Positions 32,863 to 41,923 are shown, numbered from the stretch's first letter. The stretch: 64,000 nucleotides of DNA from JACVRN01 sp963715565 (GCA_963715565.1 OY970256.1:3162001-3226000), one strand, 5' to 3'. Notes: generated from the letters alone by a model not told the origin. Translations and numbers: made by a program.

Positions 32863-35800
32863 ATGAATAGATTGATTGGGAAGCGGCTCCCCCGCCTGCT
32901 CTCTCTCTTATCGATGCTCGCGGCTCTCGCGCTCGTGACGTCAATCACAGCGGTCGCTCAGACCGATACGGGTCGCATCGTCGGCCACGTGACAGACCAG
33001 AACGGCGCTCTAGTGCCGGGCGCGCAAGTTGTCGTTAAAAACAATGCTACCGGCAGCGAGCGCACAAGTGTCACCACGGACGAAGGCATCTTTATCATCG
33101 CCGCGCTCAAGGCTGCCGATTACACTGTGACGGTCAATGCTCAGGGTCTCTCGGCCAGGGTCGAGAATGTAAAAGTGTCTGTCGGGCAGGAGCTGAATCT
33201 CACTGTGACGCTGCAACCTTCGGGCGTGGCCGCTTCGGTTGATGTCAGCGCGGGCACGACGGAAGCGGCTGTTGACACCAGCTCCGCGAGCATGGGCGCA
33301 AACGTCAACCGGCGCGAGGTCGTGGGTCTACCAATTAACGGTCGCCAGCTTTCACAGCTCTATTTACAAGCCCCGGGTTCCGTCAACAGCGGCTCGGGCA
33401 CTTTCGGCGACATACGCTTTTCGGGCCGCGCGGTCGAGCAGAACATTGTTCGCTACGACGGCGTCGAAGGCTCCGCCATCGTAGACGCTTCGCCCGGCAA
33501 CTTGAACGGCGAAGTCGCCTCTCCTTTTCGCCTTCAATCGAGCCTTGAGAATGTGCAGGAGTTTCGCGTTGATTCAAACAATTACCCGGCGGAGTACGGC
33601 ACGGGCACGGGCGGGCAGATCAACGTCGTGACTAAATCCGGCTCGAATCAGTTTCACGGCTCTGTCTTTGAATACTTTCGCAACGACGCGCTCGACGCGG
33701 CCAACTTCTTCGACAACATCATCGGCCAGAAATCTCCGCTCAGGCTCAACCAGTTCGGCGGCTCCGTCGGCGGACCTCTTATTAAAGACCGCGCCTTCTT
33801 CTTTTTCTCTTACGAAGGCTATCGCCTGCGCGCAGGCGTCAACAGCATAGAGCAAGCGCCGGGCACAGCCGCCAGAATCTGCGCGCCTCCGTTCGGCACG
33901 GGCACGACCAACTGTAATGCTGGGATAGTGCCGTTGATTCCCGCTTTCCGCGCTCCGAACGTCGTGACCCTGCGCACGGGCACGGGCTCGGACCTCTTCG
34001 ACGTTCTTCAGCTTCAGGAAAATAACGTGGTTGACGAGAACGCCATCGCGGCGCGTTTTGATTTCAAACTTAACAATACAAATTCGATGTACGTGCGCTA
34101 CTTCCGCGACCAGGGGACGAACACGCAGCCCGAAGGCGTGACGGGCCGCCACGTCCTCTACATCGCCAACCCGCAGAACGGCGTTGTCGCTCTGCAATCA
34201 ATTTTGTCGCCGTCGCTGCTCAACGAATTCAAGTTCGGCTTCAACGGAGCCTACACACGCATCAACGGCTTCGCGCCCACAGTCAACGGCATAGACCTTT
34301 CGCGCATCATCCTGAACATCTCGGGCTCGGTCGCGAGCTTTAATCTTCCCGGACAGGGAACGGGCGCGGGCACGGCGGTCGCGGGCGGCCTTGTGCGCGC
34401 CAACAGCTCAACCAACGGGCGGGGGCAGCCCTACACGCCTTACTCGCTCTCCTTTATAGACAACGTCAACTGGACAAAGGGCAACCACAACTACAAGCTC
34501 GGCGGCGAGGTGCGCGCCATACGCATGTACACGGACCGCTTGGGCGGGACGACCTACACCTATTCCAACATCGCCAGCTTTCTGTCGAACTCGCCGCAGT
34601 CGATCAACTTCGTAGGCGACCTTTCAGACCCGAGCCCCTTCACGGGCGTCTCTGGTCAACGCAGGGCCGAGCAGGAGTACTACATCGTCTACGGACAGGA
34701 CGAGTGGAAGATTCGCCCGAACCTGACCTTGAACTACGGATTGCGTTACGAGTACTACACGCCCCTGCGCGAAGCTTCGGACGGGCAGGTGCTCTTTGAC
34801 ATCAATACGGGAACGCTTCGTCCTTCGAGCGAAGCCGCTTTCAAAACTTCTAAAACTAATTTCGGCCCGCGCATCGCCGCGACGTGGTCGCCCAACCTGT
34901 CGGGCAAAGGCTTCTTCGGCGGCGGGCGCACAGTCTTGCGCGCGGGCTTCGGCATCTACTACGGGCCGGGCCAGACCGAAGACCAGATTCAACCCATAGA
35001 GAGCGACCGCATCAGCGCCAACTTCACGAGCAATCCTATTTTCACGGGCGGCCCCGCGCTCGCCTTCCCGCTCGATACGACTGCGGCCACCACCTTCTTC
35101 AACAACAATCCCAACACGCGCTCCTACCAGCCGCGCGCCTATTCCGGGGACTACGAAGTGCCCGAGAAGGTTTATCAATACAGCGTGAGCGTGCAGCAGG
35201 AGCTTTTCTACAACATGGTGGGGACCGTGGCTTACGTCGGCAGCCAGGGCCGCAATCTCTTTTTGAGAAGCGTCGCCAACAGGATTCTGCCGGGCCAGAC
35301 GACTATCCTTAACGGCACGACCTTGCCGACGACCTTCGGCATCGTTAACCGCACCAACGCCGCGGGCCAGGTGATTGCCGTCTCGACCGTGCGCGAATTC
35401 TCGCTCGTTTCGGGTACGAGCACGGTGCAGAATCCGTTTGCCGAAGTTGACTACAAAACGAGCGGAGGCTCCGACACTTACAACGCGCTGCAACTGCAAC
35501 TCGCGCGGCGCTTCACGACGGGTCTGACCTTAAATGCTCAGTACACTTTCTCCAGAAGCTTTGGCACAACCGCAGGCTCGAACGAAGCGCGCACGGCGGC
35601 TAACAATGCGCGCGCGATTGAAGAGTACGACTACGACCGTGGCTACAACAATTTCGACATCCGCCACACTTTTAACCTGAGCGCGCTCTACTTGCTGCCC
35701 GTCGGTCATGGCAAGCGCTGGGACATGGGCACAATCGGCAACGCCATCTTCGGCAACCTGGAAATCGGCTCGATCATCAACGCGCGTAGCGGGCTGCCGA

Positions 35801-36474
35801 TTGAAATTCTGGTTGTTCGTCCGGACGTTGTCGTGCAATGCGTCAACGCGGGCGGCTGCGCCGTCCCGACCAACGCTGCCGGGGCCACGACGCTTTACCC
35901 GCAGGGCTTCGTTGCGCAACTTCCAACCGCAAGCGCCGCGCAACCGCTCCCGCCCGGATTCATCGCCGTCGTGAACACGCCCGGCGGCGGCGCATCGCGC
36001 AACGTGCGGCGACCCAACTTCGTCCCCGGCGCGCCGCTTTATCTGGATGCAGACCGTCAACTGTTGAACCCTGCGGCCTTCTCCACCCCGCTGCCGGGAA
36101 CCTTTGGCGACGTGCCGCGAAACGCGCTTCGAGGGCCGAACTTCCGCCAGGTCGATTTGATTTTCAACAAGCGTTTTCGCATCACGGAACGGACGAGTCT
36201 CGAATTCCGCACAGAAGTTTTCAATATCTTCAACTTCACGAATTTCGCCGTTCCGTCTTCGACACTGAACAACGCCCTGCCGAGCGTCTCCTTCACGGCG
36301 GCGAACGGGGGCGGGCAGGCGTTCTACACCATCCCGACGGGAACGCAGCCCGGCACGGCTTTCACGCAAACGGCTGCGGGCGGCACATTCGGACTGCTGC
36401 GCCAAACTGTCGAGCGAACGGTCGGCCTCGGAACCAACCGCCAGATACAGTTCGCTTTGCGCTTCAACTTTTAA
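32863..36474 (+). CDS. Oar-like TonB-dependent receptor with N-terminal carboxypeptidase-regulatory domain
   Basis: About 1203 residues. Signal peptide (LLSLLSMLAALALVTSITAV), then a CarboxypepD_reg domain (GRIVGHVTDQNGALVPGAQV...TTDEGIFIIAALKAADYTV). A plug domain follows (RREVVGLPINGRQLSQLYLQ, EYGTGTGGQINVVTKSGSN) and then a 22-strand-type barrel ending RQIQFALRFNF with terminal Phe. These large Oar/OmpA-related receptors are abundant in Acidobacteriota and take up oligosaccharides or other large ligands using TonB. Start at 32863 because AGGAG lies 6 nt upstream; a 15-residue longer start is possible. Upstream 11-bp repeats and the pst genes downstream suggest phosphate control, which is inference. 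The ligand is unknown. Confidence 0.93.
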   Translation: MNRLIGKRLPRLLSLLSMLAALALVTSITAVAQTDTGRIVGHVTDQNGALVPGAQVVVKNNATGSERTSVTTDEGIFIIAALKAADYTVTVNAQGLSARVENVKVSVGQELNLTVTLQPSGVAASVDVSAGTTEAAVDTSSASMGANVNRREVVGLPINGRQLSQLYLQAPGSVNSGSGTFGDIRFSGRAVEQNIVRYDGVEGSAIVDASPGNLNGEVASPFRLQSSLENVQEFRVDSNNYPAEYGTGTGGQINVVTKSGSNQFHGSVFEYFRNDALDAANFFDNIIGQKSPLRLNQFGGSVGGPLIKDRAFFFFSYEGYRLRAGVNSIEQAPGTAARICAPPFGTGTTNCNAGIVPLIPAFRAPNVVTLRTGTGSDLFDVLQLQENNVVDENAIAARFDFKLNNTNSMYVRYFRDQGTNTQPEGVTGRHVLYIANPQNGVVALQSILSPSLLNEFKFGFNGAYTRINGFAPTVNGIDLSRIILNISGSVASFNLPGQGTGAGTAVAGGLVRANSSTNGRGQPYTPYSLSFIDNVNWTKGNHNYKLGGEVRAIRMYTDRLGGTTYTYSNIASFLSNSPQSINFVGDLSDPSPFTGVSGQRRAEQEYYIVYGQDEWKIRPNLTLNYGLRYEYYTPLREASDGQVLFDINTGTLRPSSEAAFKTSKTNFGPRIAATWSPNLSGKGFFGGGRTVLRAGFGIYYGPGQTEDQIQPIESDRISANFTSNPIFTGGPALAFPLDTTAATTFFNNNPNTRSYQPRAYSGDYEVPEKVYQYSVSVQQELFYNMVGTVAYVGSQGRNLFLRSVANRILPGQTTILNGTTLPTTFGIVNRTNAAGQVIAVSTVREFSLVSGTSTVQNPFAEVDYKTSGGSDTYNALQLQLARRFTTGLTLNAQYTFSRSFGTTAGSNEARTAANNARAIEEYDYDRGYNNFDIRHTFNLSALYLLPVGHGKRWDMGTIGNAIFGNLEIGSIINARSGLPIEILVVRPDVVVQCVNAGGCAVPTNAAGATTLYPQGFVAQLPTASAAQPLPPGFIAVVNTPGGGASRNVRRPNFVPGAPLYLDADRQLLNPAAFSTPLPGTFGDVPRNALRGPNFRQVDLIFNKRFRITERTSLEFRTEVFNIFNFTNFAVPSSTLNNALPSVSFTAANGGGQAFYTIPTGTQPGTAFTQTAAGGTFGLLRQTVERTVGLGTNRQIQFALRFNF

Positions 36475-36479
36475 GAGCA

Positions 36480-36554
36480 GTGACAAGTGGCGAGTGACAA
36501 GTGACAAGATAAATTCTTGTTCCTGCTTGTCACTTGTCACTCGTCACTTGTCAC
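36480..36554. repeat. STRR hairpin, GTGACAA family (copy 2)
   Basis: GTGACAAGTGGCGAGTGACA (36480-36499) and further units pair with CTTGTCACTTGTCACTCGTC from 36526 onward. It fills the spacer between the TonB receptor and the lone DNA-binding-domain gene and ends 11 nt before its ATG. Confidence 0.85.
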
Positions 36555-36565
36555 CGGGATTACTT

Positions 36566-36919
36566 ATGCCTACAGAACTTACTTTGACGACACCAACGGG
36601 CGGCGGCTTCCGGTCTATGGAAGAGAATGTTTACGACGACGGGCGTTTGCGCGTGGAGCACGACAATTACTATGTGGCGTGCGACGAGACGGTTCTGCAA
36701 TTGCCGCGCAAGGAGTTTTTGATTCTCTCGCGGCTGGCGCGCAACCCCGACCGCATCGTCGCGTCTGAAGAAATCTGGCAATCGGCATGGGGCAATGACA
36801 CGGCCTTTAACGCGGAGAGCCTGCATGTCCACATCTATCGCCTGCGCCGCCGCCTCGCGCCCTTCGGAATCAACATCGAGACGATGGTCAACGTCGGCTA
36901 CAGGCTCTCTAAAAAATGA
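36566..36919 (+). CDS. Stand-alone OmpR/PhoB-type winged-helix DNA-binding protein
   Basis: 117 residues. After a short tail, residues about 15-117 match the C-terminal effector domain of PhoB-class regulators: beta-strands ENVYDDGRLRVEHDNYYVAC, LPRKEFLILSRLARNPDRIV, EEIWQSAWG, SLHVHIYRLRRRLAPFGINI and the wing MVNVGYRLSKK. No receiver domain is attached, so it cannot be phosphorylated in the usual way. It could act constitutively, compete with PhoB, or need a partner. The next gene is pstS. The ATG follows a repeat hairpin without a Shine-Dalgarno (GATTACTTATG), and another hairpin lies just past its stop. Confidence 0.85.
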   Translation: MPTELTLTTPTGGGFRSMEENVYDDGRLRVEHDNYYVACDETVLQLPRKEFLILSRLARNPDRIVASEEIWQSAWGNDTAFNAESLHVHIYRLRRRLAPFGINIETMVNVGYRLSKK

Positions 36920-36921
36920 AG

Positions 36922-37027
36922 AAGCGACGCGGAAAGAAGGGACGCGGAGAGTGAGAGACCGAGGAGACGCGGCGATAATAAAAATCATGCTTTTATTTCC
37001 CGCGTCTCCCACTCTCCGCGTCTCGTC
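36922..37027. repeat. STRR-type hairpin, GACGCGGnGA family (copy 2)
   Basis: GGGACGCGGAGAGTGAGAGA (36939-36958) and GGAGACGCGGCGATAATAAA pair with TTTATTTCCCGCGTCTCCCA and CTCTCCGCGTCTC (36991-37024). It lies between the lone DNA-binding-domain gene and the pstS promoter. Confidence 0.75.
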
Positions 37028-37033
37028 CCGGTC

Positions 37034-37080
37034 ATTCACATAATATTCAGTCGTAGTTCAGACCGATGTAACATCAGTCC
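37034..37080 (+). promoter_or_regulatory. Candidate Pho box array upstream of pstS
   Basis: TTCA recurs at 37035, 37046 and 37057, and GTAACA follows at 37068, all in one 11-bp phase. The array ends about 62 nt before the pstS ATG. Position and period fit binding of a tandem PhoB dimer; the half-site differs from E. coli CTGTCAT. Confidence 0.55.
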
Positions 37081-37141
37081 TTTAGTCTGTGGCGTTTAAG
37101 CGGTCTCATCATGTCCCCCTTGTTTAGAGGAGAACTCTTTA

Positions 37142-38242
37142 ATGCTCAAATATTTCAGAGCCGAATTTACGCCCCTGTTCCTCGCCTCCGCGCTGGTTCT
37201 GGCGCTTCTCGCCCTGGCCGGTTGCAGCGGCCAGCGCAGCGATGGCGGCAATAGCGGCGGCGTCGTGCGCTTGCAGGGCGCGGGCGCGACCTTTCCCAAC
37301 CCGCTCTATCAGAAATGGCTGAGCGAATACGGAAAGGTGAACCCGAACGTGCGTATAGATTATCAATCAATCGGCTCCGGCGGTGGAATCAAGCAGACTA
37401 AGGAACAGACCATTGATTTCGGGGCTTCCGATTCACCCATGTCGGACGAGGACTTAAAGAGCGCGCCCGGTCCCATCCTGCACGTCCCGACGGTCCTCGG
37501 CGCGGTCGTGCTGACGTACAATCTGCAAGGCGTGCAGCAGCCGCTTCGCTTCTCGCCCGACGTTATCGCGGACATCTTCTTAGGCAAGATTACAGCTTGG
37601 GACGATGCGCGCATCAAGGCGGATAATCCAGGCGTGAATCTACCTTCCGGCAACATCACCGTCGTCACGCGCTCGGACGGCAGCGGCACCTCCGCCGTCT
37701 TTACGGATTATCTGTCCAAGATTAGTCCTGAATGGAAAGAGAAGGTCGGACAGGGCACCTCCCCCAAATGGCCCGCGCCCGGAACGCTCGGCGGCAAAGG
37801 CAACGAAGGTGTGACGGGTCAGGTCAAGCAAACGCCGAACACCATCGGCTATGTAGAGCTTGCTTACGCCGTGCAGAACAAGCTGCCCGTCGCGCTGATT
37901 AAAAATAGCTCCGGCAATTACGTAGAGCCTTCGCTTGATGCCGTGACGGCGGCGGCAGCCGAAATGCTACCCAATACACCCGAAGACCTGCGCGTCTCTA
38001 TCACGAACGCGGGCGGCGCAAACGCTTATCCGATTGCCAGCTACACCTACATCCTCGTGTACAAAGAGCAGAAGGACGCGGCGAAGGGCAAAGCTGTGGC
38101 CGACTTCCTCTGGTGGGGAATTCATGACGGCGAGAAGTACGCCAAGGAATTACTGTACGCGCCGCTGCCCGCGGACATCGTCAAACGCGCCGAAGCCAAA
38201 ATCAACTCCATGACCGCCAACGGTCAGCCCTTGCGAAAATGA
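37142..38242 (+). CDS. pstS: Phosphate ABC transporter substrate-binding lipoprotein PstS
   Basis: 366 residues. Lipoprotein signal peptide with lipobox LAGC (Cys about 28), so it is anchored in the membrane and binds phosphate in the periplasm. Typical PstS segments are LQGAGATFPNPLYQKWLSEY, IDYQSIGSGGGIKQ, DFGASDSPM, VVTRSDGSGTSAVFTDYLS and TPNTIGYVELAYA. GAGGAG lies 8 nt before the ATG. It is the first transporter gene of the pst-pho operon; a Pho-box-like array and a hairpin stand upstream. It feeds phosphate to PstC/PstA. Confidence 0.97.
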   Translation: MLKYFRAEFTPLFLASALVLALLALAGCSGQRSDGGNSGGVVRLQGAGATFPNPLYQKWLSEYGKVNPNVRIDYQSIGSGGGIKQTKEQTIDFGASDSPMSDEDLKSAPGPILHVPTVLGAVVLTYNLQGVQQPLRFSPDVIADIFLGKITAWDDARIKADNPGVNLPSGNITVVTRSDGSGTSAVFTDYLSKISPEWKEKVGQGTSPKWPAPGTLGGKGNEGVTGQVKQTPNTIGYVELAYAVQNKLPVALIKNSSGNYVEPSLDAVTAAAAEMLPNTPEDLRVSITNAGGANAYPIASYTYILVYKEQKDAAKGKAVADFLWWGIHDGEKYAKELLYAPLPADIVKRAEAKINSMTANGQPLRK

Positions 38243-38327
38243 AAAAGAGGTTAGAGGTCGGAGGTTAGAGATTAGTAAGAGAAGATGCTTTCACTAACCT
38301 CTAACCTCTGACCTCTAACCTCTCTTA
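38243..38327. repeat. STRR hairpin, GTTAGAG family (copy 2)
   Basis: GAGGTTAGAGGTCGGAGGTT (38247-38266) and AGAGATTAGTAAGAGAAG pair with CACTAACCTCTAACCTCTGA (38292-38311) and CCTCTAACCTCTC. It occupies the pstS-pstC spacer and ends 6 nt before the pstC ATG. The sequence matches the split copy at 25204. Confidence 0.9.
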
Positions 38328-38332
38328 TCGAT

Positions 38333-39349
38333 ATGGTAGCTCCGCAGCTAGAGAGTCCGAGTCCCGCTTCCGAGTACGGTGCGCGTGCGCCCGTGCCTAG
38401 GTGGCGGCGTCTCTTTGCTTCTTCGACGGGCTCGACGGGCGATACTATTTTCCGCGCGCTGCTTTTCGCGACGGCGCTGCTGGTGTTGCTCATCGTCGCC
38501 TCTATGGTCGTGGCGATGGCGTCGAACTCCATGCTTTCGATACGCGAGTTCGGCTTCTCGTTTCTGACGGGGCGCAACTGGGATCCGATTAAAGGCGAGT
38601 TCGGCGCGCTGCCCTTTATCTACGGCACGCTGGTCTCTTCGCTCATCGCGCTCGTCATCGCCGTCCCGCTCTCTCTGGGCATCGCCATCTTTCTAGTGGA
38701 GCAAGCGCCGCAGGGCTTGGCGCGTCCCATAGCATTTCTGGTCGAGCTGCTCGCGGCGATTCCTTCCGTGGTCTACGGCCTGTGGGGCATCTTTGTGCTC
38801 GCGCCCGTCATGCGCCAGTACATTGACCCGCCTCTGGCGCGATGGTTCGGATGGCTCCCGCTCTTTCAGGGCACAATCACAGGCATAGGGCTTTTCACTG
38901 GCGGCGTCATCCTCGCCATCATGATTACGCCGATTATCTCCGCAGTCGTACGCGACGTTTTAGCCGCCGTCCCCGTCACACAGCGCGAGGCGGCGCTGGC
39001 GCTGGGCGCAACCAAGTGGGAGACGACGCGCGTTGTGCTGGCTAACGCTGCGTCCGGAATCGCAGGCGCAATCATTCTAGGTCTGGGCCGCGCCATCGGC
39101 GAGACGATGGCGGTGACGATGGTCATAGGCAACCGCCCGCAGATTAGCGCTTCGCTCTTTGAACCTTCCTACACCATCGCCTCCGTCATCGCCAACGAGT
39201 TTACGGAAGCGACCGGCGATCTTTACCTGAGCGCGTTGATTGAAATCGGGCTGATTCTGTTTTTAGTGACTTTCATCGTCAACGCCATAGCCAAGCTCCT
39301 GGTCTGGAGCGTGACGCGCGGAACGAGCGGGACGGCGAGGGCAACCTGA
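38333..39349 (+). CDS. pstC: Phosphate ABC transporter permease PstC
   Basis: 338 residues with six membrane helices. The N-terminal cytoplasmic stretch is long and proline-rich (VAPQLESPSPASEYGARAPV). The conserved periplasmic segment FLTGRNWDPIKGEFGALPFI, the helix FLVELLAAIPSVVYGLWG and the EAA loop AALALGATKWETTRVVLANAA, which contacts PstB, are present. It forms the inner-membrane channel with PstA. The pstA ATG starts 2 nt after the TGA, so the two are translationally coupled. The start follows a hairpin with no Shine-Dalgarno. Confidence 0.96.
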   Translation: MVAPQLESPSPASEYGARAPVPRWRRLFASSTGSTGDTIFRALLFATALLVLLIVASMVVAMASNSMLSIREFGFSFLTGRNWDPIKGEFGALPFIYGTLVSSLIALVIAVPLSLGIAIFLVEQAPQGLARPIAFLVELLAAIPSVVYGLWGIFVLAPVMRQYIDPPLARWFGWLPLFQGTITGIGLFTGGVILAIMITPIISAVVRDVLAAVPVTQREAALALGATKWETTRVVLANAASGIAGAIILGLGRAIGETMAVTMVIGNRPQISASLFEPSYTIASVIANEFTEATGDLYLSALIEIGLILFLVTFIVNAIAKLLVWSVTRGTSGTARAT

Positions 39350-39351
39350 AG

Positions 39352-40218
39352 ATGACGAAAGCTTCAAGGAATACAAAAACACGTCTTCTTGTGAACGCCG
39401 TCATGACGTCGTTGACGGCAGCGTGCGCCTTTTTCGCAGTTGCCATCCTCATCCTCATTCTAGGCTACATCGCTTGGCAGGGCGTTTCCTCGCTCAACAT
39501 AGAATTTTTGACGGACACGCCGAAGCCCGTCGGCGAAGGCGGAGGCATCGGCAACGCGATTCTAGGGACGCTGATATTGCTTGCGCTCGCTTCAGCCATA
39601 GGCATCCCGCTCGGCATCGCGGGCGGTATTTACCTGGCCGAGTTCGGCGACAACTGGTTCGGGCAGACCGTCCGCTTTGTGACGGACACTTTGACGGGCG
39701 TGCCTTCCATCGTCGTCGGCGTCTTTGTCTACACATCCATTTTGGCTTTACGTAACGAGCCCTTCGCGCTCGACTTCAATCAGTTCTCGACCATTGCGGG
39801 CGGCGTCGCGCTGGCGCTGATTATGATTCCGATTGTGATGCGAACGACCGAAGAGATGATACGACTCGTGCCCACGAGTTTGCGCGAAGGCGCGCTCGCG
39901 CTGGGTGCGCCGCAGTGGCGCGTGACGACGGGCGTGGTGCTCCCGGCTGCCGCTTCCGGCATCGCCACCGGCTGCATGCTCGCCATCGCGCGCGTCTCGG
40001 GCGAAACCGCGCCGCTTCTCTTCACGGCCTTCGGTAGCCGTTTTTTTAACTGGCACCTTGACCAGCCTATGGCCTCGCTCACGGTGCAGATTTACAACTA
40101 CGCCATCTCGCCGTACGATGAATGGCATGCGCAGGCGTGGGCCGCTACACTCGTTTTGATGGCGCTGATTCTGACAATCAACGTCGTCGTGCGATTTTTG
40201 ACGCGCAAGAGATTTTAA
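39352..40218 (+). CDS. pstA: Phosphate ABC transporter permease PstA
   Basis: 288 residues, six membrane helices. GGGIGNAILGTLILLALASA, LAEFGDNWFGQTVRFVTDT, LTGVPSIVVGVFVYT and the EAA loop ALALGAPQWRVTTGVVLPAAA are characteristic of PstA. It partners PstC in the channel. Its ATG is two bases past the pstC stop; no separate Shine-Dalgarno is needed if translation is coupled. A TCGTAAA-family hairpin separates it from pstB. Confidence 0.96.
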   Translation: MTKASRNTKTRLLVNAVMTSLTAACAFFAVAILILILGYIAWQGVSSLNIEFLTDTPKPVGEGGGIGNAILGTLILLALASAIGIPLGIAGGIYLAEFGDNWFGQTVRFVTDTLTGVPSIVVGVFVYTSILALRNEPFALDFNQFSTIAGGVALALIMIPIVMRTTEEMIRLVPTSLREGALALGAPQWRVTTGVVLPAAASGIATGCMLAIARVSGETAPLLFTAFGSRFFNWHLDQPMASLTVQIYNYAISPYDEWHAQAWAATLVLMALILTINVVVRFLTRKRF

Positions 40219-40221
40219 GAG

Positions 40222-40298
40222 CCGTGAATCGTAAATCGTAAATCGTAAATCGTAAAAACCGCTTTCTTCTATTCACGATTTACGATTCACGATTCACT
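40222..40298. repeat. STRR hairpin, TCGTAAA family (copy 2)
   Basis: CGTGAATCGTAAATCGTAAA (40223-40242) and two more units pair with ATTCACGATTTACGATTCAC (40271-40290). It fills the pstA-pstB spacer and ends 7 nt before the pstB ATG. Same family as 23968-24050. Confidence 0.9.
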
Positions 40299-40305
40299 AA
40301 TCGTT

Positions 40306-41160
40306 ATGTCTACACCGACTTCAGCCACTGAACCAATGTCTCGCACGATTGAGCCACCAGTTGTCGAACAGAAAGAGCCGAACGAGCCCGAGGCTGCGCA
40401 GGATTCGGCCAAGATCAAGGTGCGCAACCTTGACTTCTTTTATGGCCGCACACAGGCGCTTTATAAAATCTCCATGGACATCCCCGAAAGGTTCGTGATG
40501 GCCTTTATTGGCCCGTCGGGGTGCGGCAAGTCAACTTTCCTGCGCACGCTGAACCGCATGAACGATACCATTCCGGGGACGCGCGCGGTGGGCACGGTCG
40601 AGATAGACGGGCGCAACGTTTACGCGCCGGATACGGACGTGGTCGAGCTGCGCCGCAAGGTCGGCATGGTCTTTCAGAAGTCGAACCCGTTCCCGAAATC
40701 AATCTTCGACAACGTGGCCTACGGCCTGCGCATCAATCGACTGGTGTCCAGTAAAGCGGAGTTGAACGACCGCGTCGAAGAGGCGCTCACGGATGCGGCG
40801 CTGTGGCCCGAAGCCAAAGACCGGCTCAAGGCTTCCGCGCTTAGTCTTTCGGGCGGACAGCAACAGCGTCTCTGCATTGCGCGCGCGCTCGCCGTAAAGC
40901 CCGAAGTGCTTTTGATGGACGAGCCCGCATCGGCACTCGACCCCATCGCGACGCAGAAGATAGAGGAGCTGGTCGTTGAGTTGAAGCAGCAGTACACCAT
41001 CGTCATCGTCACGCACAACATGCAGCAGGCAGCGCGCGTCTCCGATAGGACGGCCTTCTTCTGGCTCGGCAAGCTCATCGAAGTCAACTCGACCGAGCAA
41101 ATGTTTACCAACCCGGACGAGAAGCTGACGGAGGATTACATCACGGGGAGGTTCGGGTAA
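40306..41160 (+). CDS. pstB: Phosphate ABC transporter ATPase PstB
   Basis: 284 residues. ABC ATPase with Walker A FIGPSGCGKSTFLRTLNRMN, Q-loop MVFQKSNPFPKSIFDNVAYG, signature LSGGQQQRLCIARALAVKP, Walker B LLMDEPASALDP and switch His in VIVTHNMQQAARVSDRTAFF. The N-terminal 35 residues before KIKVRNLDFFYG are an extra Glu/Pro-rich tail compared with E. coli PstB. It energises phosphate import and takes part in PhoU/PhoR signalling. The ATG follows a hairpin (CTAATCGTTATG) without a Shine-Dalgarno. Confidence 0.97.
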   Translation: MSTPTSATEPMSRTIEPPVVEQKEPNEPEAAQDSAKIKVRNLDFFYGRTQALYKISMDIPERFVMAFIGPSGCGKSTFLRTLNRMNDTIPGTRAVGTVEIDGRNVYAPDTDVVELRRKVGMVFQKSNPFPKSIFDNVAYGLRINRLVSSKAELNDRVEEALTDAALWPEAKDRLKASALSLSGGQQQRLCIARALAVKPEVLLMDEPASALDPIATQKIEELVVELKQQYTIVIVTHNMQQAARVSDRTAFFWLGKLIEVNSTEQMFTNPDEKLTEDYITGRFG

Positions 41161-41164
41161 AGAA

Positions 41165-41258
41165 ATTTTAGATTTTGGATTTTCGATTTGCGATTGGATA
41201 AGGATTAAAGATTAACTTTTAATTTCTTATTCTTCTTCCAAATCGCAAATCGAAAATA
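41165..41258. repeat. STRR hairpin, GATTTTG/GATTTGC family
   Basis: GATTTTCGATTTGCGATTGG (41178-41197) pairs with CCAAATCGCAAATCGAAAAT (41238-41257). The intervening AGGATTAAAGATTAACTTTT region also has partial pairing. It fills the pstB-phoU spacer and ends 5 nt before the phoU ATG. Confidence 0.85.
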
Positions 41259-41263
41259 GCATT

Positions 41264-41923
41264 ATGGAACAACATAGATTACTTGATCGCGAGCTGGATA
41301 ATTTGCGTGATCGCGTGTTGCTCTTGGGCGGCGAGACGGAGACGGCTTTGCAGCGCTCCATCTATGCGCTGGTTGAGCGCAACAGCGATGCCGCGCGCGA
41401 AGTCCTCGAAGGCGACACGGAGATAGACCAGTTGGAAGTCCAGATAGACCGTCTCTGTATAGACGTGCTGGCCTTGCGACAGCCCGCGGCGCGCGACCTG
41501 CGCTTTGTCATCTCGGTGGCGAAAATCACGCCCATCCTCGAACGCATCGCCGACCACGCCTGCAACATCGCCCGCGCAACGCTGGATTTGAACGACGAGC
41601 CGGAGCTAAAGACCTACGTGGACCTGCCGCAGATGGCCGCAGTCGCTTCCAGTATGCTCCATGCCGCGCTCGACGCTTTTACTTCCAACGATGCCGCGCG
41701 CGCACGTGAAGTCATTGCGCGCGACGACGAGATTGACGAAGTCTATAACCAGATTTTTCACGACCTGATTGAAATGATGGTCTCGGACCCGACGACCACG
41801 ACGCGCGCGGCGCGCCTGCTTTTCGTCGCCAAACACATAGAGCGCATCGGCGACTACGTGACGGACATCTGCGAGCTTACGGTCTACATGGCCGAGGCCG
41901 CGTTTATTAAACATAGTAAATGA
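41264..41923 (+). CDS. phoU: Phosphate-specific transport regulator PhoU
   Basis: 219 residues, all alpha, two repeated three-helix bundles. Metal-binding E/D-rich signatures are present: DTEIDQLEVQIDRLCIDVL with ALRQPAARDLRFVI in the first half, and ARDDEIDEVYNQIFHDLIEM with HIERIGDYVTDICELTVYM in the second. PhoU connects the Pst transporter to PhoR and keeps the Pho regulon off when phosphate is ample. The operon position between pstB and phoB fits. The ATG follows a hairpin with no Shine-Dalgarno (AATAGCATTATG). Confidence 0.96.
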   Translation: MEQHRLLDRELDNLRDRVLLLGGETETALQRSIYALVERNSDAAREVLEGDTEIDQLEVQIDRLCIDVLALRQPAARDLRFVISVAKITPILERIADHACNIARATLDLNDEPELKTYVDLPQMAAVASSMLHAALDAFTSNDAARAREVIARDDEIDEVYNQIFHDLIEMMVSDPTTTTRAARLLFVAKHIERIGDYVTDICELTVYMAEAAFIKHSK

